64,000 bases of DNA, taken from Leptidea sinapis (lineage: Eukaryota; Arthropoda; Insecta; Lepidoptera; Pieridae). Shown piece by piece: positions 24,422 to 35,894 of this stretch. The notes below the pieces were generated by a model. That model made no database searches. It was not told where the DNA came from and was given only the letters and a program-made list of their open reading frames with translations. Each line of letters opens with the position of its first letter. Position 1 is the first letter of the stretch. The stretch is taken from contig NC_066279.1 in assembly GCF_905404315.1 (NCBI RefSeq), positions 5,840,501-5,904,500 of the forward strand, in the 5' to 3' direction. The position numbers and the translations under genes are program-made.

Positions 24422-24654
24422 ACCATTAGATCTCATAACATTAAGCTTGATAACAACTATGATACCAAGTACAAAATATGAATATAGTCAATGAAATAAT
24501 TAAAACTATGTGTTTTGTTTATGTATGACCCGCTTTTATTAATTAATGATTTTTATGTGAGAATGACGTAATGATATGCATAAAATTATAGACATTTATG
24601 GGGATGATATGATAATTATTTTTCTCTTTGCGACCTACGATCAGTCGTCAAGAC

Positions 24655-24910
24655 TATAATCAAGTCAGTTTTCTGGATGTGTGGCGATCCTCTACAATGC
24701 GGCTTACAAAGAACTTTCCTAAACGCTCAACTAAGCTGTGGAATGAGCTCCCTTGTGCAGTGTTTCCATGAAGATACGACATGGGTTCCTTTTTTAAAGG
24801 GCCGGCAACGCTCTTGTGATTCCTTTGATGTTGAGAATCTGGGCGGTGGTGATCACTTAACATCGGGTAACCCATATGCTCGTTTGTCCTCTCTTCCTTA
24901 AAAAAAATGA
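24655..24910 (+). mobile_element. Jockey-like LINE 3' end
   Basis: TGGATGTGTGGCGATCCTC, then CTAAGCTGTGGAATGAGCTCC, GGCAACGCTCTTGTGATTCC, GGGCGGTGGTGATCACTTAA and an A-run match the ends at 38700-38905 and 47460-47725. It starts at 'CATCTGGATGTGTGG'-like sequence and is strongly 5'-truncated. It lies 235 nt past the CPR-C stop. Confidence 0.7.
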
Positions 24911-26194
24911 TAAAGAGTTGAGTTGCAAGAGGTTGTGGTTTGGGGAAGTGGAGCCACGGCTCAATTTCTGGTTAGCTACGTAGCACATAGGTATTCTTGA
25001 GTCTTCTAATATGATTTGGATGCAAGAGCATACTGGATATCATGGTTGTGTGTCTTGTGAAACGGTCCTAGGTAATTAAATATTTCGATTTATTAACAGC
25101 CCTTGTACTTAAGGCAATTTTAAAGAGAAAACTTTATAGGCTAGGTAGTAAGAGTAGTATAGAACTGGATCTTTATATAACAAAATCGCGCCACATACCG
25201 AGGTGACGAAAGCAATTTATTTGAATTAATTATGCTATGATTGCAAATTTGAAGCAGTTAAAGCAACTGCGACAGCAGTAGCGCAATGGCCAAGTAATTA
25301 TAGTATTGTACATAACATTGGCCGGAATGATAATGGATTGTAAAAAACAATAACTGATAACTGTTATCTCAATTAGCATAATCAGTATAATACAACCAAG
25401 AGAGTATTCCATAAGGGTATGTAGGGAATACGGAGCTGAATCTGCTACAATAATTTAATATGAATTAACCCTTATTTATAAGAGTTATATGAGAGTTGGC
25501 TATATATACCCTTAGCCTGAAAGTAACGGTCCTAAGTCATTTCAGTTCTGGGCAATATGTTTCTTGTGAAACGTAGAGTTTTGTCACGCCAAATATTGAC
25601 ATGATTCGGGTGGAATTTCGCAATATGACGTTCAGTTTGTATGTGAGAATTCGGCTTCCGTTATTTAACTTCACCAAAGTTAAATGTATGTTTATTTCAT
25701 AACAGTACCTGATGCATCTAACTTCTATACCTTAAACATATGCCAAATATTTACAGATAGAATAATAATGTATTACATATTTTACATAAATAAATCAACA
25801 ATTAATATTCTATAACAATTATCGTATTTCTTTTAAGTTTGTATGTAACCTATTTTAATTTGTTTCAACCAAATTTCTCTGAATGTTAAAGTCGAAATTG
25901 AAAGAGATATAATTTTGTATTTTCATTCCAGTGGAGGTTATAAATAATAAGGAATGTCTATGCCCAACAAACCTATAATTACCTCTATAACCAACACAAT
26001 GCAAATATAATTATACAAGACAGATAGCCATTCGTTTTCCCTTATTGGAAACTATCTTTCCAATCGCGGATATTTATATAGCGGCCAACATCTCTCAATC
26101 AACTTCATAATTAAAAGACTATTTCAGAATTAATCAACAATCAATGAAAAATTTTTATAATTATTAATAGTAAAAAAATCTATAATTCAATCAA
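24911..26194. other. No gene seen
   Basis: AT-rich DNA. A TATTTATATAGC sequence near 26069 with TCTCAATCAACTTC downstream resembles a CPR promoter, but I find no matching exons afterwards. Confidence 0.4.
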
Positions 26195-26510
26195 CACAAC
26201 CTACCAGTGGGAGGCTCCTTTGCACAGGATGCCAGCTATATTATGGATACAATAATGGCGGCTATTTATGCCGTGATGCAGTAATGTGTTAACATTACTG
26301 TGTTTCGGTCTGATGGGCGACGTAGCTAGTGAAGTTACTGGGCAAATAAGACAACATCTTATGTCAAGGTGACGAGTGCAATTGTAATGCCGCTCAGAGT
26401 TTTTGGGTTTTTCAAGAATTCTGAGTGGCACTGCATTATAATGGGCAGGGCGTATCAATTACCATCAGCTCAACCTGCTCCTGCTCGTCTCGACCCTTAT
26501 TTTCATTAAA
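26195..26510 (-). repeat. Repeat B, minus-strand copy
   Basis: Reverse complement of the family: GGAGGCTCCTTTGCACAGGA at the left, TGTTTCGGTCTGATGGGC, CAATTGTAATGCCGCTCAGAG, then GCTCGTCTCGACCCTTATTT at the right. Confidence 0.7.
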
Positions 26511-26689
26511 AAAAACTTAAAACTTCAATATAAATATTAAAGTATTTTTAAGGGTTCCAAAAATCTCAACAAAAAAAATGAACCATGTCTGTCATATAAT
26601 TCAAAAGAAGCGGTAATTTACGCTTAATATTTTATCAACAGTTCTGCAGATTTTGCTGCTAAAACGATCAGGTAGTTGACATCTAGTGA

Positions 26690-26970
26690 CAGACAGTAGA
26701 GGAAAACATCATAGCGCTCTTTCGACGCCATACAGATCGTAGTTAACTTTCACGCGATCAAATAGTTAAAAAATCTCACACTTGGCTCTGTGAAGACAGC
26801 TCGCTTAGTCTATTTTGTGTACTTTCATAGTATTATGTCATATGGTTTGTTATCGTGGGGAAATGCTGCGAATGTTCATAGTTTTTATGCTCCAAAGGAG
26901 AGCTATTAGAACAATTTGTAATAAGCGACCAGACGATACTCGTTTCGGAAAACAATAAGTTGAGAAAACA
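26690..26970 (+). mobile_element. LINE ORF2 fragment (connection region)
   Basis: Broken frames read TARLVYFVYFHSIMSYGLLSWGNAANVHSF, which matches the post-RT region of jockey/CR1-like LINEs (typically 'YFHSVMSYGILLWGNAAD'). In-frame stops follow. Relic. Confidence 0.65.
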
Positions 26971-28169
26971 TCCTAGCCATTCCCTCACAATACATGTACA
27001 TTTTACTATATTTAATGAAGTTTTATTATACTATATTTATGTTTTGTAAATCCTTTACATCATTACAATCATGTGCTTTGGGGGCCCGGTGACTTGTAGC
27101 AAAGGTATTAGTTACCTATTTCAGGCACCGGTCTCTCACAATTAAAACAATGTCTAAATATAGATTTTAATAAACTATGCATACTATGTGATTGTGAAAG
27201 GTAATATATTTTTAATTATTATTTATGTTAGAAGATTCATAACTCAATAAAAGAAAAGTTGCGATTTGAATTCATTTAATTCCAGAGAGAAAGATTAAAC
27301 TGTACGTGGAATAGGCCAGGTAAGATTAAGGACTTTTTCAAAGGTCTCGGCATTTAATGTTACAACAAAATACGGGACAGTATCTTAGGACTCGCTGAGA
27401 CTTCTTTGACAAAGATTGACAAAGAAGATAAAAATGGTTGCAAAATAATTATAAATTTTAATAATTTTACAAGATTGTTTGAGTTTGAAACGAACATTCA
27501 TTATCGTCATGTCATTTGCACTTGTAGTGTTCAATTACTTTATCAATAACACCGTTTAAATTTAAAATCTTTTTTCTTTTTATTTCATCATACGATCGAC
27601 AGTGAACATAAGAAAAAATAAACATACTATCTTAAACGTTGAATAAAAAAATAAAACAAACCGATCTAAATTAACTCACTATTACGTTTTCGCAAGAACT
27701 GCAATACGCCGCCTACTTAACAACAGTTGACAAACAACGTTGTAAAAATTATTTAAAGGCCAAAAGGAAACGGAGAGTTGTAATTTTCTATGTCAGTCAT
27801 CAACACATGTGTGTGGGCCTCAATTGATTGAAGGATACTTGTAATATTTTAAAAATAGGACTTAATCGTCTTTATATTATTAATAAAACTCCCAGCGAAA
27901 CGGGAAATCGAAATGGGAACAACCAAAACATAGACAAGTCTGAGTCGAACTTTCCGATGAGGGTACCATATAGGTAGAACAAAATAATAATGTATATTTT
28001 GTTATTACCAATTAAAAAAGGGGAAAAGGTTTGTTTTGATTCTCCGTCATAAATCGAAAACTATACGTAATAAAAATTAACAAAAATCTGTTTAAGCTAC
28101 GTTATGCCTACGTTATGTCAAAATTTGGCACAAGCCAATGAAGCCCTTTCATACGATACCCCACACGAC
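26971..28169. other. No gene seen
   Basis: AT-rich non-coding sequence without a recognised repeat. Confidence 0.45.
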
Positions 28170-28470
28170 ACTGTTAAGGATCGGCGTTACTTGCATAAAG
28201 ACCCTGTTTTGTTATGATTTTAATTACAAATGTATAGTTTAAATTTCATAGTTCTAGGTCAACGGACTATACGCATACATTTTGATTCTTTTCAGTGTCG
28301 AAATACACGTTTTTGCGGAAAAACGGCCGTTGTTTTTTTACATTGACTTTGAAGTTTATCCACAGCTTCAAGTCAATGTCGACTCCACACGTTTCCAGAT
28401 TCAGGGTCTTGGCAGATAGACAAACGAGGGACGGACGGACAAAAAAGTGATCCTATAAGGATTACACGGA
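28170..28470 (+). repeat. Dispersed repeat, second copy of the 1030-1400 family
   Basis: Carries TTGCATAAAGACCCTGTTTT, TAGGTCAACGGA, ACACGTTTTTGCGG, AGGGTCTTGGCAGA and AAAGTGATCCTATAAGG in the same order as 1030-1400. Confidence 0.6.
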
Positions 28471-28814
28471 TACTTGACTCAACAAAGTAAGGCATGTTTT
28501 AGGAATCAAATTATTCATTTAAATATTCAGATTATTAACAATGAAATATTATAAAAAAATAAAGTCTTGGTAAATAAATTAATATCGATATAAAACTTGT
28601 GTATATAGAAATACCGGAACAATCTTGAAAATATAGATTCACTCACTATAGTTCATAGTATGTCATAGGTCTAACTTCATGGTACACTTAAGAATTAAAA
28701 TATTTATTTAATATCACAATATTGGTTAATCATAAGTTATATATAATATGTGGTAATTAATTGTAACATCAGCATTAAAAAGTTAAAAGTTAAAAATGTA
28801 ACTTAATCAGCATC

Positions 28815-28935
28815 ATCAACAGCCGGAATACGTCCACTGCTGGACAAAGACCTCCCCCAAAGATTTCCACGACGATCCAACGTATTCCGGCGATATTGAG
28901 ATCGTCGGTCCCTCTTGTGGGGGGCCTACCAATAT
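28815..28935 (-). mobile_element. LINE 3' fragment
   Basis: On the minus strand it reads ISPEYVGSSWKSLGEVFVQQWTYSG, a short conserved peptide that I recall from the C-terminus of lepidopteran LINE polyproteins. Isolated. Confidence 0.45.
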
Positions 28936-29712
28936 GTAACTTGCTTTCTTAGAACTTCCTAAAAACTATATATGTATTTGTTATATAATATCTGTACCTA
29001 CTGTTGATATATCTTTAAGAATAAAAAAAAATACCAAGCAAAAATAAGAAGCACACCGCGATATTTCCCTGATTTAATTTTAATAATAACTATTGAACCT
29101 AATTTAAAAAGAAGCAACAGCTATTCATTCATTTATTATTATCTGCAGGTACTCCTATACATAAAACACGAATAGATTGTTTTATGCTACTATTTATCAC
29201 TTTAGTCTCGTGTCAATGATGAATAATTGAAAATAAATTCCGAATTTTTCAATATTCATTTTTATGACTAATTATGAAGATAAAAAAGTCAGATTTAACT
29301 CAAACACAATACTGATATCACACAAACGCAATACTGACTTAAACAATGCATTCGATATATTAAATCATGAATAAATTAGATGTCCTTCACCTGTATGATA
29401 AAATATAGGCCCACAGCGGCACAGCATGTAGCCTCGTATAGATCATATCCTAACAATGTTCTTTTCATTCTAATGAACAATCTAATTTAAAATATCTGCT
29501 TTGTACGACCGCAGCATGGACGCAGGTTAAGAAATCATAACATGATTTCGTTGAGAAGCTTGGTTGACCGTTGTGTTATTTGTCAAATAACGTACAACAT
29601 ATTGCTATTTTGAAATCACATAATACGATAAGATCAACTTTGCTCATACATTGTGTTCAAATTCAAAGCTTTTGTATTTGATGTATTTCTTGAAACCTGG
29701 TTTCTAAAACAT
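28936..29712. other. No gene seen
   Basis: AT-rich non-coding sequence. Confidence 0.45.
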
Positions 29713-29930
29713 GACTGGCCCAGTGGTTAGTGTCAGTGACGACTGAGCTAGTCACAGGATCTGGGGGCCTGGGTTCGAATCAGAGAGGTACAAGCGTTTG
29801 AATTATCATTATTAATGTGTGTTCGCGCGTCATGAGTCTATTTTGTTGTGACAGTGATTTGGTTGGACCTCAATTACCGTTAGCTGAATGTCATGCTCGT
29901 CTCGTCCTTTATTGTCATAAAAAAACTGTT
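29713..29930 (+). mobile_element. tRNA-derived SINE abutting a repeat B end
   Basis: ACTGGCCCAGTGGTTAGTG and GGGCCTGGGTTCGAATC are Pol III A- and B-box-like, with CGCGCGTCATGAGTC in the body as at 7912. From about 29870 the reverse complement of the repeat B head follows (ACCGTTAGCTGAATGTCATG, GCTCGTCTCGTCC). Confidence 0.6.
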
Positions 29931-30764
29931 CACACATGTATAGGCTGTAAAGTTCAGATTGCACGTTTCGGCCTTATTTTGTGAATTTTGAGGTCAATAA
30001 AAAATTCAATCGGTTGCATATTAAAGTAATTTCCTACACATCAAGTGCCCAACGTTCATGACATTAATAAATCTATAAAATTAATTAAACAGTTATCACA
30101 AGCAAGAAATAATTTGAGTAATAATTCGCTCCTAAAACATATGATGGGGTTGTTCGAAATTTGTACGGATCAGATCTCTGGGCCGATTTTTTTAAATCCA
30201 TGAAATATAATCATTCAAATACGAGTATTAAAGCATTTAAATATGTAACTATAGTTCTTAATCGGCAACACACATTACTTATTGTCATAATTATCTTACT
30301 ACCAATCTGAATTGGTAATCGTTGTTTAATAAAGGCCGAAACAATAACTAAATGTAAAGGACAACAAAAAATAATTAAGATACAACTATTAAATCGATAA
30401 TATTAACGAGAGCTCAAGATATTTACAACACAGTTTAATGTCTCACATATATTTATATTTATGGAAATTAATAATAATTTGCGTTGCGAAAAACCTGTCA
30501 CTTATACACTTGCCACTTGCGGGCATTTCTTTGGCTTGCGAAAGGCGTCGTGTAACTTAGATAAGCGGTATACATTTAAGGCTACCTAAACTTAAATGCG
30601 TTGACTTAACAGCTTGCTCCAATTATAATAGAAGGTCAATGTTATACATTACTTTCAATTTTTAGGCATATTTTATTTGAATATTTATGAATGAATAGTG
30701 ACATTTATTTAACTTTTAGGTTTTTATTTCGATTTACGTCTAGAAAACATTTATATTATAATAG
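29931..30764. other. No gene seen
   Basis: AT-rich non-coding sequence. Confidence 0.45.
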
Positions 30765-31850
30765 CTGACCCGACAGACGTTGTTCTGTATATAAAATTTT
30801 ATTTTTTACATCCTGAGAAAGTTAGAAAGATATAAATTCTAGTAAGTTATTCATTTTAAACTTTTCTTTCAATTTGATTTTTGAACGACGGGGGATATAT
30901 CAAAGGAAAAGCAAAATTGTTGTTTTATTTAATTCCAAGCATTTTGATATTTATTCACCTTTTAAACCTTCTCTGGACTTCCACAAATAATTCAAGACCA
31001 AAATTAGTCAAATCGGTCCAGCCGTTCTCGAGTTTTAGCGAGACTAACGAAAAGCAATTCATTTATATTTATATATATATATATAGATTAGCTGAGCCGG
31101 CAGACTTCGTAACGCCTCAATCGATAAATAAAAGACCAAAACTTTTGTATAAAATAAACATAAAACAAACAAAAGGAATCCTTTTTTTTTTAAAGAAATA
31201 AAAAAAATGCTCAGTATCAATGAATTTTTACACATGATGTTGCTTACTTACAAAACAGAGTTTTCTTGAAATACTGGCTATTTATAAGGTTTCAATTTGA
31301 TATTGACAGTTATAATACAGTCTGTTAATCAATTTAAAGCTTTTTGATAAACTACATTTTTTGTTTTGTTTTGTTGTTGGTTAGGTTCACAAAGTTTTTG
31401 ACAAAACTTAAGATTTTTCAATCTAGTATATATAGTTTGTTGTCAAATAATATTGTTTGCATTCAGAAATTTAATTTGTGAGAAAACTTAAGATTTATCA
31501 ATCTACATAAAAATAATCTGATAGATAATTAACAACTGTAGTTAATCTACCAACTATAGTTAACTAAAATTAAGTTTATTTTTTACTTCCTGAGTAAGTT
31601 AGAAAGATACAAAAAACTTAATCAGTTATTCATTTTAAACTATTATTTTAATTTGATTTCTGAACGACGGGGGACACATCAAAGGAAAATCAAAATCGTT
31701 GTTTTTATTTAATTCCGAGCATTTTCATATTTATACATCTTTAAACCTTTTCTGGACTTCCACAATTAATTTAAGACCAAAATTAACCAAATCTGTCCAG
31801 CTTTTCTCGAATTTTAGCGACACTAACTAACAGCAAATATATATATATTT
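30765..31850 (+). repeat. Two direct copies of a 'CTGACCCGACAGACGTTG' repeat
   Basis: Copy 1 (about 30765-31090) starts AGCTGACCCGACAGACGTTG and includes TGAGAAAGTTAGAAAGATA, GAACGACGGGGGA, CTTCCACAAATAATTCAAGACC, CGGTCCAGCCGTTCTCGAG and a terminal (TA)n. Copy 2 (about 31560-31850) repeats these blocks. A fresh AGCTGAGCCGGCAGACTTCG start lies at 31091. Related to repeat C and to the tandem units at 7500-7860. Confidence 0.65.
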
Positions 31851-32078
31851 TTAGTGTATTTATTGTACAAATATAAATGTTTATAGTTATATATGTTTAG
31901 ATATATACGTTTTATAAATGAAAGTTTTAGTTCTGTGAATTATTAACTTTACAAAAGCATCGGCTATAGGCGACAAATCGAAGGCGCGAACAAATGACCT
32001 CGCTGTGTCAAAGTTACGGAACTAAAGTGACCGTAGGCCCCACCACTCAAAGGACCGACTAGCAAGTTTAGCTTTTGA

Positions 32079-32116
32079 TATAAAAGTCCAGGCAGCGACA
32101 ATAATTTTATCAGTCA
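32079..32116 (+). promoter_or_regulatory. CPR-D core promoter (TATA + TCAGT initiator)
   Basis: TATAAAA at 32079-32085 and TCAGTC at 32110-32115, A at 32112, 33 bases apart. The predicted 5' UTR is about 29 nt. Confidence 0.65.
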
Positions 32117-32140
32117 CCTGCTCTGAATACAAACATTAAA

Positions 32141-33176
32141 ATGTTTTCCAAAGTGAGTAGTTTGACGGACTTGTATTATTATCTTTTGAAGGAAAGGCAA
32201 GTTAATTTACTAATACTTGTGTTTTATTTATTCTGCAGATCTTCGCCCTCAGCGCTCTTGTGGCTGCCGCAAACGCAGGTTTGCTGCCAGTTCACCATGC
32301 ATCAGCTGTTTCATCCCAAAGCATAGTCCGCCATGACTCGCCCGCTCACTACGCCTCTCCTTACTACGCTCACGCTGCTCCCGTTTACCACGCTGCCCCA
32401 GTTGTCCACGCTGCTCCCGTTTACCACTCTGCCCCAGTTGTCCACGCCGCCCCAGTAGTCCACGCTGCCCCAATTCACGCTGAATACGTAAGCTTAATTA
32501 ATATCTTTATTTTTTAAGTAAAATTTCCATAACGTACACAGCTATTACATATTTTTCCACTGATTTCAGTCTCACCCTAAATACGACTACTCTTACTCCG
32601 TGGCTGACCCCCACACCGGTGACCACAAGTCCCAGCACGAGAGCCGCGACGGTGGTGCCGTACATGGAAGCTACTCCCTGGTTGAGCCTGATGGTTCAGT
32701 CCGTAAAGTAGACTACACCGCTGATGACCACCATGGGTAATTTATACTTCAATAAATATTTATATATCGTCGTTGTAACAACATCATTATTTCAGCAATT
32801 ATTTACTAATCCTAGAAAATATACTTTTCATAACAAAAAGAAGGAATATTTTGGAACTAATTAACAATCACAATAATTGCTAATGGTTTATTAATAAGGT
32901 CGATGAAATATTCAAAATTAATGTCATTTAAATTGATAATAAAATTAATATGTGAGGAAATTATCGTTCCTACCTATCCGCAAGCCATTTCAGGGATTGA
33001 AAAGAACAAAGTATATTAAAGCTAACATTTTTAATTACAGTTTCAACGCTGTTGTCCACAAAACCGCCGGCCACCACCCAGCCCCAGTTGTCCACGCCGC
33101 CCCAGTTGTCCACGCTGCCCCAATCGCGCATGTTTCATACGCTCCTCTTGCCCATGGACATCATGGTTACTACTAA
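32141..33176 (+). CDS. RR-2 cuticular protein with AAPVVH repeats, CPR-D
   Basis: Predicted secreted cuticle protein, 187 aa. Exons: 32141-32152, 32239-32487, 32570-32736, 33041-33176; donors GTGAGT, GTAAGC, GTAATT. The signal peptide is residues 1-17 ([17 protein letters not shown]). Residues 30-85 contain repeats of the AAPV(V/Y)H type, a motif well known in RR-2 and other insect cuticle proteins. The RR-2 domain (88-148) reads [20 protein letters not shown] through [24 protein letters not shown]. The tail repeats [15 protein letters not shown] and ends GHHGYY. Exon 3 is nearly identical at the DNA level to those of CPR-A and CPR-B although exons 2 and 4 are unrelated to them. A reverse-strand open frame over exon 2 is a by-product of its GC-rich repeats. 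Confidence 0.93.
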
Positions 33177-33273
33177 TCGACTAGGCTAAAGTATCGTGTT
33201 CGTGATGAATGATTGAATATTGTGATATTTATGTGTATGATGTTAAATGTTAATATGATAATACTCACTTGTA

Positions 33274-33279
33274 AATAAA
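33274..33279 (+). terminator. Candidate poly(A) signal for CPR-D
   Basis: AATAAA 98 nt after the stop codon, in AT-rich context. Confidence 0.5.
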
Positions 33280-33534
33280 CTCAAGTATGCTGATCAGTAT
33301 TAATTCGTTTCATTTATTCATGAAATTCTAAGTTTTTTTATTACCTGTGGCGGTCTTGTGGTGACTTCCCTGAAATATGCATTATGCTCGTGAATAGGCA
33401 ATGCTGTGGACCCACTCCAGACTGTAATCGAGGACTCTGCTTTCGTTGTTAAGTTTAAAGTCGCCTTTTCCTTAAAAATAATTTCACATCAATATCCCAG
33501 TGTCGATTGATTGCTGTAATCATAATTTTAGGAC

Positions 33535-33655
33535 GACACAGGTACCTTTAAAAAAGCGAGTACACCTTCCTAAAAAGCCACGCTCCTGTGATTCCTCAGG
33601 TGTTACAGGAGAATTAACTTAACATCACCGAGTGTGTCCTTCTTTCCACAAAATA
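33535..33655 (+). mobile_element. Jockey-like LINE 3' end, short
   Basis: GACACAGGTACCTTTAAAAA, GCGAGTACACCTTCCTAAA, ACGCTCCTGTGATTCCTC and GGTGTTACAGGAGA correspond to the last ~120 nt of the tail at 38800-38905. Confidence 0.6.
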
Positions 33656-34539
33656 AAACTTATTTGTTTTAATATGATTTAGATTTTCGTTTACATTTGT
33701 AAGTCAAAACATTTGAGTATTTTTGTTTCAATTGTAAAGCTGTAAATGTTGATTAATATAATAGCAATACCATTTACCACTTCTTCTCATAACAGCTGAA
33801 CATTTCCGATGTGGTAAATGGTTTAATGTAAAACTTTGAAATTCATTAGTAGTTAATCTCTAACCCTAAATGAAAGTCCCTAAAAGAAGATAAAAGAATC
33901 TCAATTTATTATAATACCTTAATAGTTCATTTGAAAAATACTGCAAAATTTTGGATGCAGAACAACAAAAAAATAAGAATAATTTGTCATTTACAAACTA
34001 AACCAAGACTTATGGATTGTGTGTTATTCGTAAGTTTTAGCATTGGGGCGTAATCTACATAGATGCGAATTCGAAGCCGCCCTTAAATCATCCATATATT
34101 TTGTCACACGTCATTCATATATTTCGGTACAAATAAATTTATATAAAACAATAATAGTTTACTGTATTTATTTTATCTAAAACAAACGACGTTGAACAAT
34201 AAACAAAGCGGTACATAAGGTTTTATGCAAGCCTCATAATATTATCAGACAGTTTCTTAATTCTAAAACATGTATTTACCCATTACCCTTGAAATGTTGC
34301 GTTACGCGGCAGCCCAAAATAATTATTATAGCTATTATTTGGCTTTCGTGCAAGCCTGGTTGTAAACGTGTAATGTTTTTTTGTATTTAATTACACATAC
34401 ATCAAATACTCACACGATGCTTGTTATGATAATTATAAACGGTTGTAGCTATTCAATATAAATAAAGCTAAAAAAACAGTTTGTTGAAAATTTTAGTTTC
34501 TAATAATTCGAGCTTTAATAACAGTCTGGATAATTTTTA
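33656..34539. other. No gene seen
   Basis: AT-rich non-coding sequence. Confidence 0.45.
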
Positions 34540-34880
34540 ACGGACTTCAAAAAAGGAGGGGGCTCTCAGTTCGTCGGTATTTTTTTTTATGTTTGTTACC
34601 TCAAAACTTTCGACTGGGTGAACCGATTATTATAATTCTTATTATTATAATCTTATATTTTTATTTAAAAGCTGGTGCTTCCCATGTGGTACCATTGTAA
34701 TTTGGTCCAGATCTGACAATGGCATCTATGAGAATACCATAAAAGTCTTAAACTTGCTATACAAAGTGGGTGATGGTGGTTAAAAATATGGACTCAAAAT
34801 TTCATGAGAATCAGTCATGCCGTTTCGGAGGAGTTCAAAGTTTAACATCATTACACGAGAATTTTATATATTAGATTAAG
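34540..34880 (+). repeat. 'GACTTCAAAAAAGGAGG' repeat joined to a repeat C end
   Basis: Begins ACGGACTTCAAAAAAGGAGG and contains CAAAACTTTCGACTGGGTGA and GGTGCTTCCCATGTGG. From about 34795 it carries the repeat C terminus (CTCAAAATTTCATGAGAATC ... GAGAATTTTATATATTAGAT). The first part recurs in the opposite orientation at 35700-35892. Confidence 0.65.
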
Positions 34881-35699
34881 ACAACTAGAACAAAGTTTAC
34901 ACTATTTTAAGGTGGGTTATTTGGGTACATAATTATTTCGGTGATAATTTCAATAAATACTCCAAGTATAAGCTTGTATTTCGCTTATTTTACGTCGCAT
35001 TTCAAAAGTAAGCAAAACAGAACCAATTTAAAGACAATCATTATACAAAAGTATGCGTTAGTGTCTGTCGAACGAACCCACACCATTATTTACAAAAGTT
35101 ACAAATTGCTGCCAATTTCCTGTGCGTTGTGAAGGTTATGTATGTTTCGAAATGCTAGACTCGGTACAACGTATCAACAGCTATTGTTCGAGTATTATTA
35201 AGTTCACAATAATTGTATTTAATTTTTGTATTTTGAGAACAAAGATATTTGCTTATGTAAATATTTTTTTAATTAGATTTCGTTACGTAGAATGACATTC
35301 TATAAAAAAACTTAGCACCTTAAAAAAATATATACCTCTATCTCTATCTACCTTAAATTTCTATGTATTTTAAGTACATAAGGCACTCAAAAAAAATTTT
35401 TATCAAAAATTACCGCCTTCAAAAACACTATTCCAAAACAATATATATAATGTGACTATAGAAGTATAAAAATAATTGCGTATTTTTATACAATCTAATT
35501 ATAGTCACGATTATTGTTATTTTTGGAATTGGTGTCCTTTCGCTGCAACCAGCTCTCGCCTCTCGCCTCCTCACGACTCAAGCACATCTCACCAAAAACT
35601 ATGTATGTAGTAATAAAAGAATCATCGAAATAGGTTGGCGTGATATTGAGTAATTCGTAAATTTATCATCCACTTTGCTATACATATGTATAGCAAAAT
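34881..35699. other. No gene seen
   Basis: AT-rich non-coding sequence between two inverted repeat copies. Confidence 0.4.
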
Positions 35700-35892
35700 T
35701 TAAGACTTATATGGTTTTCTCATGGATTCCAGTGTCAGATCTGGACCAAATTACAATGGGACCACTCGGGAAGCACCAGCTTTCAAATAAAAAAGATTTA
35801 TCAAAATCGGTTGACCCAGTCGAAAGTTTTGAGGTAACAAACATAAAAAAAAAAACGACGAATTGAGAACCTCCTTTTTTGAAGTCGGTTAA
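35700..35892 (-). repeat. 'GACTTCAAAAAAGGAGG' repeat, inverted copy
   Basis: Reverse complement of 34540-34740: CCACTCGGGAAGCACCAGCT, GACCCAGTCGAAAGTTTTGA and CCTCCTTTTTTGAAGTCGGT. It directly abuts the mariner relic. Confidence 0.65.
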
Positions 35893-35894
35893 AC

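Noticed and set aside
26040..26160. Orphan CPR-like promoter and first exon
   Set aside because: TATTTATATAGC and TCTCAATC look promoter-like, but no signal-peptide or RR exon follows before the next gene.
32249..32473. Reverse-strand Gly/Arg/Gln-rich open frame
   Set aside because: Antisense of the AAPVVH repeats of CPR-D exon 2.
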